A stretch of DNA of 64,000 nt from Candidatus Rhodoferax bjergmarkensis (GTDB taxonomy: Bacteria > Pseudomonadota > Gammaproteobacteria > Burkholderiales > Burkholderiaceae_C): positions 149,975 to 213,974 of the forward strand of contig JADJFX010000007.1 in NCBI GenBank assembly GCA_016708345.1, written 5' to 3'. Below are positions 1 to 8,364 of this stretch, in pieces. The position numbers and the translations under genes are program-made. How positions within the stretch are numbered: position 1 is the stretch's first letter; each line of letters opens with the position of its first letter. Under the pieces are notes generated by a model. That model saw only the letters and a program-made list of their open reading frames with translations, was not told where the DNA came from and did not search any database.

Positions 1-788
1 GAGCTGATGGCGCAGGGCATTGCCAACTTTGTAACCCCCTTTTTTGGCGGCATGCCCGCCACCGGCACTATTGCACGCACGGTCACCAACGTCAAAAGCG
101 GTGCCACCAGCCCGGTAGCGGGCATCGTGCATGCCATCACCTTGCTGCTGGTGATGCTGATGGCCGCGCCGCTGGCGCAAACATTCCCTTGGCCGCCATG
201 GCAGCCATTTTGATGTTTGTCGCCTGGAACATGGGCGAGTGGCACGAGTTTGTGCATCTGCGCCAGTTCCGCCTGCCCTACCGGGCCACGCTGCTGGCTG
301 TTTTCTTCCTGACCGTGGTGTTCGACCTGACCGTGGCCGTGGAAGTGGGGCTGGTGGCCGCCTTCATCACCTTCATCTACCGCATATCGAGCCTGTCGCG
401 CTGCGAAGCCATGAGCGCTGACGACTACCCCGCGATGGAACCCTTGGTTGCGCTGGGCAAGCAGGTGGCGTGCTACCGGCTGTATGGCGCGCTGTTTTTC
501 GGTGCCGTCAAACTGATTGAAGACCTGCAAGACCATTTGCCCAGCCAGGTGCTGTTGATTGACCTGCGCAACGTCATCTACATCGACTCGTCCGGTGCCG
601 ATACCTTGAACGATCTGGCCCGTGCCTGTACCAAACATGGCGTGCGTTTGCTGGTGTGCGGCCTGAGCCACCAGCCGCTGGACATTGCCCAGCGCAGCGG
701 CTTTGTCCAGCGGGTGGGCAGCGAGCACATCTACCCCGGCTGGGCTGCGGGTCTGGCCAGCGCGCTGGCGCTGACGCAAGCCCGGTAA
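1..788 (+). CDS. SulP-family anion transporter, 3' part (frameshifted)
   Basis: C-terminal part of an inner-membrane SulP transporter (sulfate/bicarbonate/C4-dicarboxylate type); the 5' end lies outside the window. The first frame shows the family signature around AQGIAN and PATGTIARTVTNVKSG, then hydrophobic segments. The second frame continues with two membrane helices and a C-terminal STAS domain (about the last 110 residues, with LIDLRNVIYIDSSG at its core). The frames join near position 190, where CCTTGGCCGCC reads correctly only with one added base. The gene is therefore either a pseudogene or carries a single-base sequence error. The ion carried cannot be told from sequence. The end at 788 is close to the next gene's ribosome binding site. 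Confidence 0.85.
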   Translation, partial: ADGAGHCQLCNPLFWRHARHRHYCTHGHQRQKRCHQPGSGHRACHHLAAGDADGRAAGANIPLAAMAAILMFVAWNMGEWHEFVHLRQFRLPYRATLLAVFFLTVVFDLTVAVEVGLVAAFITFIYRISSLSRCEAMSADDYPAMEPLVALGKQVACYRLYGALFFGAVKLIEDLQDHLPSQVLLIDLRNVIYIDSSGADTLNDLARACTKHGVRLLVCGLSHQPLDIAQRSGFVQRVGSEHIYPGWAAGLASALALTQAR

Positions 789-811
789 AATCACCCAAAG
801 AGGTTACCCAT

Positions 812-1018
812 ATGAATATTTTTTATCGCCCCAAGTACCAGTCTGAAGCCACCCAATTTCTGGAGTCGCTCAAAGCCAAAGACCCGCAACTCGATGCCAA
901 ACGGCTGCAGGGCCGCTCGCTGCTGTGGGACAAAGCCATGGACCCCAAAATCTGGAGCGACTACCGGGCAGGCCAGGTCAGCCAAAAGCCCTACGTTTAC
1001 CAGACCAACCCCAAGTAA
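812..1018 (+). CDS. DUF3460 family small protein
   Basis: 68-residue soluble protein matching my memory of DUF3460, a betaproteobacterial family of unknown function. Recognisable parts are the N-terminal YRPKYQSEATQFLESLKA, central LQGRSLLWDK and C-terminal QKPYVYQ. An AAAGAGG ribosome binding site at 797-803 precedes the ATG. It follows the SulP gene and precedes scpA, an order I recall from related genomes, so the neighbourhood is probably ancestral. No membrane segment or signal peptide. The function is unknown and nothing here suggests one. Confidence 0.8.
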   Translation: MNIFYRPKYQSEATQFLESLKAKDPQLDAKRLQGRSLLWDKAMDPKIWSDYRAGQVSQKPYVYQTNPK

Positions 1019-1024
1019 GCATTT

Positions 1025-1086
1025 TTAATAGCTATTTATGCCATTACCGCCCTTCAACAGGGCGCAGGCAGCTATTATTTTTGTAG
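1025..1086 (-). repeat. dispersed GCGC-hairpin repeat, copy 1 (variant)
   Basis: Read on the minus strand this contains ATAGCTGCCTGCGCCC, then GGGCGGTAATGGC and a second TAGCTATT. It fits the repeat family found throughout the window, here with CGCCC/GGGCG arms (1049-1065). It lies between the DUF3460 gene and scpA, and may end transcription or be a neutral repeat. Confidence 0.6.
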
Positions 1087-1092
1087 TAAACA

Positions 1093-1950
1093 ATGACTCA
1101 CGCAGCTGACCACGGTGCGCAGGCGCACGCTGGCGAGGCGGCCCTGTCTGCCATGCCAGACGTGGTGGACAACGTGGCCGTGGCCCGGCTTTATGGCGAA
1201 CCTTTGTTTGCCATGCCGCGCGATTTGTACATTCCGCCCGATGCGCTGGAGGTCTTTTTAGAGGCGTTTGAAGGGCCGCTGGACTTGCTGCTGTACCTCA
1301 TCCGCAAGCAAAACTTCAACATTCTCGACATTCCCATGGCCGGGGTGACCCGCCAGTACTTGGCCTATGTGGAAGAAATCCGCAGCCGCAACCTCGAACT
1401 GGCTGCCGAATACCTCTTGATGGCGGCGATGCTGATCGAGATCAAGTCGCGCATGCTGCTGCCCCCCAAAAAGTCTGCCGAAGGCAAGGAGGCCGAAGAC
1501 CCGCGCGCCGAACTGGTGCGCCGCCTGCTGGAATACGAGCAAATGAAGCTGGCGGCGGCCCGGCTCAATGAACTGCCGCAGTTTGGCCGCGACTTTCTCA
1601 AAGCGCAGGTATTTATTGAACAGTCATTGCAGCCACGCTTTCCCGATGTCAGCGTGGTTGATCTGCAAGAAGCCTGGCGCGACATTTTGAAACGCGCCAA
1701 ACTGGTGCAGCACCACAAAATCACGCGCGAAGAATTGTCGGTGCGTGAGCACATGAGCATGATGCTCAAAACGCTGCAAGGCCAGCGTTTTGTTGAGTTT
1801 GAAGATTTGTTTGACACCAGCAAAGGCACGCCGGTGCTGGTGGTGACCTTTATCGCCATGCTCGAACTGGCAAAAGAAACCCTGATCGAGATTACCCAGG
1901 CCGAAGCCTTCGCCCCGATTTACGTCCGGCTGGCGTATTCACTTGCTTGA
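1093..1950 (+). CDS. scpA: segregation and condensation protein A
   Basis: 285-residue kleisin-like subunit of the Smc-ScpAB chromosome condensation complex in the nucleoid. The ScpA N-terminal signature is clear: FEGPLDLLLYLIRKQNFNILDI, followed by RNLELAAEYLLMAAMLIEIKSRMLLP. The C-terminal winged helix (FEDLF..., PVLVVTFIAMLELAKE) binds Smc. There is a roughly 55-residue N-terminal extension before the conserved core, common in beta-proteobacteria. The stop overlaps the TTG that opens the nadB frame. scpB is not in the window. Confidence 0.93.
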   Translation: MTHAADHGAQAHAGEAALSAMPDVVDNVAVARLYGEPLFAMPRDLYIPPDALEVFLEAFEGPLDLLLYLIRKQNFNILDIPMAGVTRQYLAYVEEIRSRNLELAAEYLLMAAMLIEIKSRMLLPPKKSAEGKEAEDPRAELVRRLLEYEQMKLAAARLNELPQFGRDFLKAQVFIEQSLQPRFPDVSVVDLQEAWRDILKRAKLVQHHKITREELSVREHMSMMLKTLQGQRFVEFEDLFDTSKGTPVLVVTFIAMLELAKETLIEITQAEAFAPIYVRLAYSLA

Positions 1951-3557
1951 GCCCCCACGTTGTGACCACTACCCCTCACCATTTTGATGTCCTGATTGTG
2001 GGCAGCGGCCTGGCCGGCCTGAGCGCCGCGCTGCACCTGGCAGACACGCACCGCGTGGCCATTTTGACCAAACGCGCCCTGATGGACGGTGCCAGCAGCT
2101 GGGCGCAAGGCGGCATTGCCGCCGTGCTGGGCGAGGGCGACACCTTTGCCTCCCACGTGGACGACACCCAGGTGGCCGGTGCCGGCCTGTGCGACCTGCC
2201 TGCCACCCGGCTGGTGGTGGAGCAGGCACCCCGCGCCATTGCGTGGCTGCAAAAAATGGGGGTTCCGTTCTCACAGGAAGACGGGCATCTGCACCTGACC
2301 CGCGAAGGCGGCCACAGCGCAAGGCGCATTGCCCATGTGACCGATGCCACCGGCGCAGCCGTGCAGCAAACGCTGATCGGGCACGTGCTGCGCCACCCAA
2401 ATATCAGTGTTTTCGAGCAGCACACCCTGGTGGACCTGATCACCGGGGCCAAACTGGCCCAGGCGCACAACAACTGCCTGGGGTTGTACGCACTGGACGG
2501 CACAACCGACGAGGTCGTTACCTTCCAGGCACCCCACACCATCTTGGCTACTGGCGGCGCAGGCAAGGTTTACCTGTACACCACCAACCCCGACACCGCC
2601 ACTGGTGACGGCATCGCAGCAGCGTGGCGCGCCGGCTGCCGGGTGCAGAACATGGAGTTCATCCAGTTCCACCCCACCTGCCTGTACCACCCGCACGCCA
2701 AGTCGTTTTTGATCAGCGAAGCGGTGCGCGGCGAAGGCGGACGCCTGCTGCTGCCCGACGGCACCCGCTTCATGCCCAAACACGACGAGCGCGCCGAGCT
2801 GGCCCCGCGCGATGTGGTGGCCCGGGCGATTGACTTCGAAATGAAAAAAGGCGGGCTGGACTGCGTGTACCTGGACATTTCGCACCAGCCGCTCTCCTTT
2901 TTGCAGGAACACTTTCCCAACATTTATGCGCGCTGCCTGGAGCTGGGCATCGACATTTCCAAACAAGCCATTCCGGTGGTGCCCGCCGCACACTACACCT
3001 GTGGCGGTGTGCTGACCGATCTGGCCGGCCGCACCGATGTGCCCGGCCTGTATGCCATCGGCGAAACCGCTGGCACCGGCCTGCACGGTGCCAACCGGCT
3101 GGCCAGCAACTCGCTGCTCGAATGCATGGTGTTTGCCGAGGCCACGGCCCAGGACATTGCGGCGGCCAGTGTGGCAACACCCACCGCCCTGCCTGCCTGG
3201 GATGACAGCCGCGTGACCGATGCCGACGAAGCCGTGGTGATCTCGCACAACTGGGACGAGCTGCGACGCTTCATGTGGGACTACGTGGGCATTGTGCGCA
3301 CCAACAAGCGGCTGGAGCGCGCCGCCCACCGCATTGCCCTGCTGCAGGACGAAATCCAGGAGTTTTACGCCCACTTCCACGTGACGCGTGACCTGCTGGA
3401 ACTGCGTAACCTGGTGCTGGTGGCGGACCTGATCGTGCGCTCGGCACAGGCCCGCCATGAAAGCCGTGGCCTGCATTTCAGCCGCGACTACCCGAACCTG
3501 CTGCCACAAGCTGTGAGCACGGTGCTCGCGCCTGCAGAAACCCACGCGGGGGTCTGA
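1947..3557 (+). CDS. nadB: L-aspartate oxidase
   Basis: Flavoprotein that oxidises L-aspartate to iminoaspartate, the first step of de novo NAD synthesis. The FAD dinucleotide fold is at the N-terminus (LIVGSGLAGLSAALHLA), with the family motifs SSWAQGGIAA, EGGHSARRI, GGAGKVYL, QFHPT and the late GLYAIGETAGTGLHGANRLASNSLL split over two blocks. Length 536 aa is normal for NadB. The frame opens at TTG 1947 overlapping the scpA stop; GTG at 1962, in frame, is an equally likely start. It overlaps queE by one base (TGATG), suggesting translational coupling. nadA and nadC are not in the window. Confidence 0.95.
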   Translation: MSPHVVTTTPHHFDVLIVGSGLAGLSAALHLADTHRVAILTKRALMDGASSWAQGGIAAVLGEGDTFASHVDDTQVAGAGLCDLPATRLVVEQAPRAIAWLQKMGVPFSQEDGHLHLTREGGHSARRIAHVTDATGAAVQQTLIGHVLRHPNISVFEQHTLVDLITGAKLAQAHNNCLGLYALDGTTDEVVTFQAPHTILATGGAGKVYLYTTNPDTATGDGIAAAWRAGCRVQNMEFIQFHPTCLYHPHAKSFLISEAVRGEGGRLLLPDGTRFMPKHDERAELAPRDVVARAIDFEMKKGGLDCVYLDISHQPLSFLQEHFPNIYARCLELGIDISKQAIPVVPAAHYTCGGVLTDLAGRTDVPGLYAIGETAGTGLHGANRLASNSLLECMVFAEATAQDIAAASVATPTALPAWDDSRVTDADEAVVISHNWDELRRFMWDYVGIVRTNKRLERAAHRIALLQDEIQEFYAHFHVTRDLLELRNLVLVADLIVRSAQARHESRGLHFSRDYPNLLPQAVSTVLAPAETHAGV

Positions 3558-4195
3558 TGACCTACAGCGTCAAGGAGATTTTTTACACCCTGCAGGGCGA
3601 AGGCGCACAAGCGGGCATGCCCGCCGTGTTTTGCCGCTTTGCCGGTTGCAACCTGTGGACCGGGCGCGAGAGTGAGCGCGCCAGCGCTATCTGCCAGTTT
3701 TGCGACACCGACTTTGTCGGCACCGACGGCACGCACGGCGGCAAATACTCCACCGCGCAGGAACTGGCCGAGCGAATCGAAGCCCTTTGGCCTGCCGCTC
3801 ACCGCGCCAACCGCTTGACCGTGCTCACAGGGGGTGAGCCATTGCTGCAGCTTGACACGGCCTTGATCGACGCGCTGCACGAACGCGGCTTTCGGGTGGC
3901 GGTGGAGACCAATGGCACCTTGGGGGCACCCGCTGGCATCGACTGGCTGTGCGTCAGCCCCAAAGCCGGTGCGCCTTGGGTGCAGCAAAGCGGTCAGGAA
4001 CTCAAGCTGGTGTGGCCGCAAAGCGGCTTTGACCTGCCAACCATGGCCAGCACCGGCCAGTTTCAGCACAGTTTTCTGCAAGCCATGGACGGCCCCGACC
4101 AAAGCGCAAATTTGGCCACCTGCATCGACGCCTGCCTGCAGCACCCGGTGTGGCGGCTGAGCCTGCAAACCCACAAAATCAGCGGCATCCGCTAA
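3557..4195 (+). CDS. queE: 7-carboxy-7-deazaguanine synthase (radical SAM)
   Basis: 212-residue radical SAM enzyme converting 6-carboxy-tetrahydropterin to 7-carboxy-7-deazaguanine for queuosine synthesis. The start YSVKEIFYTLQGEGAQAGMPAVF is typical (broken here at VFCRFAGCNL). The cluster ligands follow the spaced CxnCxxC pattern of the Burkholderia-type QueE: the cysteine in FAGCNLW, then CQFC. LTGGEPLLQ binds SAM. ATG overlaps the nadB stop. Other queuosine genes are absent here, so the pathway partners lie elsewhere. Confidence 0.93.
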   Translation: MTYSVKEIFYTLQGEGAQAGMPAVFCRFAGCNLWTGRESERASAICQFCDTDFVGTDGTHGGKYSTAQELAERIEALWPAAHRANRLTVLTGGEPLLQLDTALIDALHERGFRVAVETNGTLGAPAGIDWLCVSPKAGAPWVQQSGQELKLVWPQSGFDLPTMASTGQFQHSFLQAMDGPDQSANLATCIDACLQHPVWRLSLQTHKISGIR

Positions 4196-4257
4196 CTTGT
4201 CAAGTTGAGTGCACAATCGCGGCCATTGTCCGCCCAAGTTTCCACCCAAAGGTCCCT

Positions 4258-5139
4258 ATGAATACACCTGTCGAGACCCCCACCGTGACCCCCTACGGCA
4301 CCCTGCCCGGACATGCCACCTCGGTGCGCCGCCCGGTCAGCCTGCCGCGCCTGCGTGAAATGCGCGCCCGGGGCGAAAAAATCACCATGCTGACTGCCTA
4401 CGACGCCACCTTTGCCGCCGTGGCCGATGCTGCCGGGGTGGAGTGCATTTTGGTGGGCGATTCTCTGGGCATGGTGTGCCAGGGACTGGCCAGCACGGTA
4501 GGCGTGTCGCTGGAAACCATGCGTTACCACGTCGAGAGCGTTTCGCGCGGCTTGTTGCGCGCCCAAGGCACGGCCTGGCTGGTGGGCGACCTGCCCTTTG
4601 GCACCTACCATGAATCCAGAGAACAGGCCCTGCGCAGCGCCGCCGTGCTGATGCAGGCCGGTGCCCATATGGTCAAGCTCGAAGGTGGAGGCTGGACCGC
4701 TGAAACCGTGGAATTCCTGGTCACACGCGGCATTCCGGTCTGCGCCCATCTGGGCCTGACGCCGCAAACCGTGCACTCGCTGGGCGGCTACCGGGTGCAG
4801 GGCAAGTCCGAGGAAGCAGCGGCCACCCTCAAACAGCAGGCCCATGCGCTGCAGGACGCAGGCGCTGCGCTGCTGGTGCTGGAAATGGTGCCCGCAGCAC
4901 TGGCCGCCGAGCTGACGCAGGAACTACAGCACTGCGCCACCGTCGGCATAGGTGCGGGCCGCGATACCGCCGGCCAGGTGCTGGTGCTGCACGACATGCT
5001 GGGCCTGAACCTGGGCAAGATGCCCAAGTTTGTGCGCAACTTCATGACCGGCGCGCCCGGCGTGAAGGAAGCCATGCAAGCCTATGTGGCGGCCGTGAAA
5101 GACGGCAGCTTCCCCGACAACACCTTGCACGCCTGGTAA
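4258..5139 (+). CDS. panB: 3-methyl-2-oxobutanoate hydroxymethyltransferase
   Basis: Cytosolic TIM-barrel enzyme adding a hydroxymethyl group from methylene-THF to 3-methyl-2-oxobutanoate, the first committed step to pantothenate. Diagnostic motifs: ITMLTAYDATFA, VGDSLGMV (metal and substrate binding), MVKLEGG, HLGLTPQ and IGIGAG-like VGIGAGRDT. 293 aa from ATG 4258; an upstream in-frame extension to 4150 lies within queE and is unlikely to be used. A 22-bp gap separates it from panC, so the two probably form an operon. Confidence 0.95.
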   Translation: MNTPVETPTVTPYGTLPGHATSVRRPVSLPRLREMRARGEKITMLTAYDATFAAVADAAGVECILVGDSLGMVCQGLASTVGVSLETMRYHVESVSRGLLRAQGTAWLVGDLPFGTYHESREQALRSAAVLMQAGAHMVKLEGGGWTAETVEFLVTRGIPVCAHLGLTPQTVHSLGGYRVQGKSEEAAATLKQQAHALQDAGAALLVLEMVPAALAAELTQELQHCATVGIGAGRDTAGQVLVLHDMLGLNLGKMPKFVRNFMTGAPGVKEAMQAYVAAVKDGSFPDNTLHAW

Positions 5140-5161
5140 CCGACTCCTCCCGAATACAGCC

Positions 5162-6001
5162 ATGAAAATCATCCACACCATTGCAGAGTTGCGCGAAACG
5201 CTGCACAAATTCAAGCGCCCCGCCTTTGTGCCCACCATGGGCAATTTGCACGAAGGCCATCTGGCGCTGATCGCGCAGGCCAAAGGCTTGGGTGACGTGA
5301 CTGTGGCCAGCATTTTTGTGAACCGCCTGCAGTTTTTGCCGCATGAAGACTTTGACACCTACCCGCGCACACTGGAGCTGGACTGCGGCAAGCTCAAGGC
5401 TGCAGGCTGTGATGTACTGTTTGCCCCCAGCGAAAAAGAGCTGTACCCCGAGCCCCAAACCTTCAAGGTACACCCCCCGGCAGAATTGGCCGACATTCTG
5501 GAAGGGCACTTTAGGCCCGGCTTTTTTGTTGGCGTCTGCACCGTGGTGATGAAACTGCTGACCTGTGTGCAGCCGCGTGTGGCCTTGTTTGGCCAGAAGG
5601 ACTACCAGCAGCTGATGATCCTGCGCCGCATGGTCAAGCAGTTTGCCCTGCCCATCGAGGTGGTGGCCGGAGCAACCCAGCGCGCGCAGGACGGCCTGGC
5701 GCTGTCGTCACGCAACGGCTACCTCAGCACCCCCGAACGCACCGAAGCGGTGCAACTCTCACTCGCGCTCAATACCATGGCCGCAGCCCTCAAAGCGGGC
5801 ACCCGCGATATTGCCGCGCTGGAGCAACAAGCCATGGATTCGCTCACCGGGCGCGGCTGGAAGCCTGACTACCTGACGGTGCGCCGCCGTTTTGACCTGC
5901 AACCCCCAGGGCCGGATGACCTGACCGCCGCCAATGCCCTGGTGGTGCTGGCCGCCGCCAAGCTCGGCACCACGCGGCTGATCGACAACCTCGAAATCTG
6001 A
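5162..6001 (+). CDS. panC: pantothenate synthetase
   Basis: Joins pantoate and beta-alanine using ATP, the last step of pantothenate synthesis. The family landmarks are FVPTMGNLHEGHLALI (HxGH nucleotidyl-transfer motif), SIFVNRLQF, the FGQKDYQQL block and the KMSKS-like ALSSRNGYL. 279 aa, normal length. Directly downstream of panB. Start ATG 5162 is preceded by the short purine-rich stretch CCCGAATA rather than a strong Shine-Dalgarno. Confidence 0.95.
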   Translation: MKIIHTIAELRETLHKFKRPAFVPTMGNLHEGHLALIAQAKGLGDVTVASIFVNRLQFLPHEDFDTYPRTLELDCGKLKAAGCDVLFAPSEKELYPEPQTFKVHPPAELADILEGHFRPGFFVGVCTVVMKLLTCVQPRVALFGQKDYQQLMILRRMVKQFALPIEVVAGATQRAQDGLALSSRNGYLSTPERTEAVQLSLALNTMAAALKAGTRDIAALEQQAMDSLTGRGWKPDYLTVRRRFDLQPPGPDDLTAANALVVLAAAKLGTTRLIDNLEI

Positions 6002-6029
6002 GCCCTTTGAAGTTTGCACCCTTTGAAGC

Positions 6030-6743
6030 TTGAGTCGCTGTCAGCGGGCCCAGCGCGCAAAACCAGCCTGTGAGCTTGCCTTGGATCTGTTTGACAACTT
6101 GCCTCAACCGCCAGACGCTACGCCGACGCAGATCGCGCCGGGTGCCTTCCTGCTGCGCGGCTTTGCCCTGGAAAAGGCTCCCAGCCTGCTGCAGGCCATC
6201 GAAGCCATCCTCCAGCAAGCGCCCCTGCGCCACATGCTGACCCCCGGCGGCCACACGATGTCCGTGGGCATGAGCAATTGCGGCGCGTTGGGCTGGGTGT
6301 CCGACACCAGCGGTTACCGCTACAGCGCGCGCGACCCGCTGTCTCAACTGCCCTGGCCCTGCATGCCAGCTTGCCTGCTGGAACTGGCGCAGCAGGCCGC
6401 CACACAGGCCGGTTACCCGCAATTCCAGCCCCAGGCATGCCTGATCAACCAGTACACACCCGGCGCCAAACTCTCGCTGCACCAGGACAAGGACGAAAAA
6501 GACCTCGCCTCCCCCATCGTGTCACTGTCGCTGGGCCTGCCTGCGGTGTTTTTGTTCGGCACCCCCCGGCGCAACGACCGGCCCCAGCGCTACCGTTTGG
6601 CGCATGGTGACGTGGTGGTGTGGGGCGGCCCATCGCGTCTGGCCTACCATGGCGTAGCCCCGCTGGGTGACGACGAGCATGCGCTGCTGGGGCGCAGACG
6701 AATCAATTTGACGTTTCGGCGGGTGTATGAAAATTACCCATAA
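6030..6743 (+). CDS. alkB: AlkB-type DNA/RNA demethylase
   Basis: Fe(II)/2-oxoglutarate dioxygenase that repairs 1-methyladenine and 3-methylcytosine. Close to E. coli AlkB throughout: PGAFLLRGFA, TPGGHTMSVGMSNCG, YTPGAKLSLHQDKDE (HxD iron ligands), GDVVVWGGPSRLAYHG (third iron ligand) and the RRINLTFRR arginine that holds 2-oxoglutarate. There is no ATG at the family start position; TTG 6081 (LDLF, aligned to the E. coli start) is the best start, TTG 6030 the longest. A truncated second copy of its 3' end lies at 8191-8308. Confidence 0.92.
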   Translation: MSRCQRAQRAKPACELALDLFDNLPQPPDATPTQIAPGAFLLRGFALEKAPSLLQAIEAILQQAPLRHMLTPGGHTMSVGMSNCGALGWVSDTSGYRYSARDPLSQLPWPCMPACLLELAQQAATQAGYPQFQPQACLINQYTPGAKLSLHQDKDEKDLASPIVSLSLGLPAVFLFGTPRRNDRPQRYRLAHGDVVVWGGPSRLAYHGVAPLGDDEHALLGRRRINLTFRRVYENYP

Positions 6744-6857
6744 AAAAGACCTCTTGCGCCCGTGGATATTGCGCAAGCAGCTATCAATTATAGAGCAAAC
6801 AAACTCCAATTCGTGACCTCAAGGTGCTGATGACCCCAGCGCCGACCCACCCGCAAA
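6534..6857 (+). repeat. direct duplication, left copy (alkB end plus 3' flank)
   Basis: The alkB 3' end, repeat copy 2 and the flank through GACCCCAGC match 8193-8418. The right copy lacks about 95 bp of alkB between two CCCCG/CCCCGCTG-like short homologies. The two copies flank the toxin-antitoxin genes. Confidence 0.8.
6742..6797 (-). repeat. dispersed GCGC-hairpin repeat, copy 2
   Basis: Minus-strand reading gives TGATAGCTGCTTGCGCAA, a short loop, then CCACGGGCGCAAGAGGTC and a T-run (6742-6747 on the other strand). It sits at the alkB stop and could terminate transcription coming from the right. It is duplicated with alkB at 8307-8364. Confidence 0.75.
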
Positions 6858-6962
6858 TTCAGAACCATGGTCCAGCTTTGGTCTTCTTGCAGGGTTTGTC
6901 GATTCTGTTATCGCTGCACAAAGCTGGACAGTTCCAAGTGATCAGCAAATCAGAGTTTCTTT

Positions 6963-6983
6963 TAGTACCTGAAACTGGTACTA
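6963..6983. promoter_or_regulatory. palindromic operator upstream of hicAB
   Basis: TAGTACC (6963-6969) and GGTACTA (6977-6983) form a perfect 7-bp inverted repeat with a 7-bp centre, ending 7 bp before the hicA ATG. By analogy with autoregulated HicAB loci it is the likely HicB binding site; the role is inferred. Confidence 0.6.
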
Positions 6984-6990
6984 TTGAAAA

Positions 6991-7245
6991 ATGAAACGAC
7001 GGCATCAACGGATTGTTGAATTGATTTTTTCGCGGCCGACGAGCGGCAATGTCCAGTGGCGCGATGTTGAGTGCCTCTTCATTGAACTGGGTGCAGAAAT
7101 TGAAGAACGGGCAGGTAGCCGGGTTTCTGTCTTTTTGTTTGGCGAGGTGCGGGTCTTTCACCGTCCACATCCATCACCCAACACAGACAAAGGCGCGGTG
7201 GCATCTATCCGCAAATGGCTGGAACAACACGGAGTCGAACCATGA
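6991..7245 (+). CDS. hicA: HicA-like mRNA interferase toxin
   Basis: 84-residue protein of the HicA double-stranded RNA-binding-like fold, cleaving mRNA independently of ribosomes. KRRHQRIVELIF and DVECLFIELGAE match the N-terminal half; the conserved histidine lies in VRVFHRPHPSP. It ends KGAVASIRKWLEQHG like related HicA toxins. It overlaps the antitoxin by ATGA, with a palindromic operator just upstream. Toxin first is the usual order for this class. Confidence 0.82.
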   Translation: MKRRHQRIVELIFSRPTSGNVQWRDVECLFIELGAEIEERAGSRVSVFLFGEVRVFHRPHPSPNTDKGAVASIRKWLEQHGVEP

Positions 7246-7571
7246 ACGTAATGACTGTTGACGACTATCACGCAACGATTGAATTTGACCCTGATCTTGA
7301 CATGTTCAGGGGGGAAATTCTCGGCCTCAACGGTGGCGCAGATTTTTACGGAAAGAACCCGCAGGAACTTCGTGCGGAGTTCAAGCGCTCGCTTGAGGTT
7401 TTTCTTGAAGTGTGCGCAGAGAAGGGCATTGAGCCAAAACGTCATTTTTCGGGAAAATTCAATCTGCGGATTTCCCCGCAGTTGCACGAAAAACTCGCTA
7501 TTGCTGCGCAAGCAAGGGGCAAAAGCATCAATGCCCTGGCGCAAGAGACTTTGCAGGAAAACTTTGCGTGA
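7242..7571 (+). CDS. hicB: HicB-like antitoxin
   Basis: 109-residue antitoxin: an N-terminal degraded RNase-H-like HicB domain (YHATIEFDPDLDMFRGEI, FYGKNPQELRAEFKRSLE) and a C-terminal ribbon-helix-helix region (FNLRISPQLHEKLAIAA, SINALAQETL) that would bind the operator at 6963-6983. Start ATG 7242 overlaps the hicA stop. The pair looks intact, unlike the toxin of the second module downstream. Confidence 0.85.
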   Translation: MNVMTVDDYHATIEFDPDLDMFRGEILGLNGGADFYGKNPQELRAEFKRSLEVFLEVCAEKGIEPKRHFSGKFNLRISPQLHEKLAIAAQARGKSINALAQETLQENFA

Positions 7572-7667
7572 ATTGGACACAAGTTAACTGGTCAACCCAT
7601 CGGACGGCTACGCCGACCGCAGAATTTTGACGTTAAAGCCTTCGCAGATTAGTGCTAGGATTTGCCC

Positions 7668-7892
7668 ATGAATACTGCAACCATAACCAGCGAAGCGCTG
7701 TCCCTCCCAGTGCAACAACGGGCGGAATTGGCCGCGCAGTTGTTGTCCAGCCTTGACGCGCTGTCCGAATCCGAAATTGAACCGCTTTGGTTTCAAGAGG
7801 CGGCGCACCGGGCTGCGGAAATGGATCAAGGGTTGTCCAAACGCATTCCTGCTGAGGAAGTGCGACGGCAAGCAAATGCCTTGCTCAAGTGA
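7668..7892 (+). CDS. addiction module antitoxin (RelE/ParE partner)
   Basis: 74-residue protein of the putative addiction module component family, short helical antitoxins paired with RelE/ParE toxins. The family marks are SEALSLPVQQRAELAAQLL and the tail EVRRQANALL. ATG 7668 chosen; a TTG two codons upstream is less likely. It overlaps the following toxin start by GTGA. The toxin appears broken, so this may be an orphan antitoxin. Confidence 0.78.
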   Translation: MNTATITSEALSLPVQQRAELAAQLLSSLDALSESEIEPLWFQEAAHRAAEMDQGLSKRIPAEEVRRQANALLK

Positions 7893-8092
7893 GTTACTTT
7901 TTTAACGAAGCCGCGCGCGTTGAGCACCTGGAGCATGTGGCCTACTACGAGTCCTGCCAAATTGGGCTTGGCGCACGATACCTGTTGGCTTTCGATGCGG
8001 CAATGGGGGCCGTCTGCGAAGCGCCAGATCGTTTTCGCGTCGAGTCCCGAATTGCATCCGAAAGACCAGTATCGCCTATGAACGCATGGTGA
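7889..8092 (+). pseudogene. ParE/RelE-type toxin, truncated by frameshift
   Basis: The first about 50 codons are ParE-like (FFNEAARVEHLEHVAYYES, GLGARYLLAFDAAM). The family continues with a GIR...FPY segment, which appears here in another frame as CIRKTSIAYERMV after about position 8050, then fades. The 67-aa product lacks the C-terminal beta strand with the catalytic or gyrase-contact residues. Start GTG 7889 overlaps the antitoxin stop. A one-base sequence error would repair only part of it. Confidence 0.7.
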
Positions 8093-8190
8093 CCACTTCC
8101 CCTGGCCGTCATTCCTCCCCCGGCGCGGCTAGCGCGCAGCTCACCCGCGTCTTGGCTACCAGTTGCGCTCAAGCGCCGACCAAGCATCAG

Positions 8191-8308
8191 CATGGGTTTG
8201 CCTGCGGTTTTTTTGTTCGGCACCCCGCTGTGTGACGACGAGCATGCGCTGCTGGGGCGCAGACGAATCAATTTGACGTTTCGGCGGGTGCATGAAGGTT
8301 ACCCATAA
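8191..8308 (+). pseudogene. alkB 3' fragment (duplicated, internally deleted)
   Basis: Encodes GLPAVFLFGTP joined directly to DDEHALLGRRRINLTFRR and a stop, i.e. the last part of AlkB with the HGDVVVWGG block missing. Sequence identity continues downstream through the dispersed repeat to about 8418, matching 6534-6857. It cannot make an active enzyme. Confidence 0.85.
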
Positions 8309-8364
8309 AAACAGCCTCTTGCGCCCGTAAATATTGCGCGAGCAGCTATCAAATAAATAGCAAA
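8307..8364 (-). repeat. dispersed GCGC-hairpin repeat, copy 3
   Basis: Copy carried along with the duplicated alkB end. Minus strand reads TTTGATAGCTGCTCGCGCAA, then ACGGGCGCAAGAGGC and a T-run. It differs from copy 2 at several bases, so the duplication is not recent or has diverged. Confidence 0.75.
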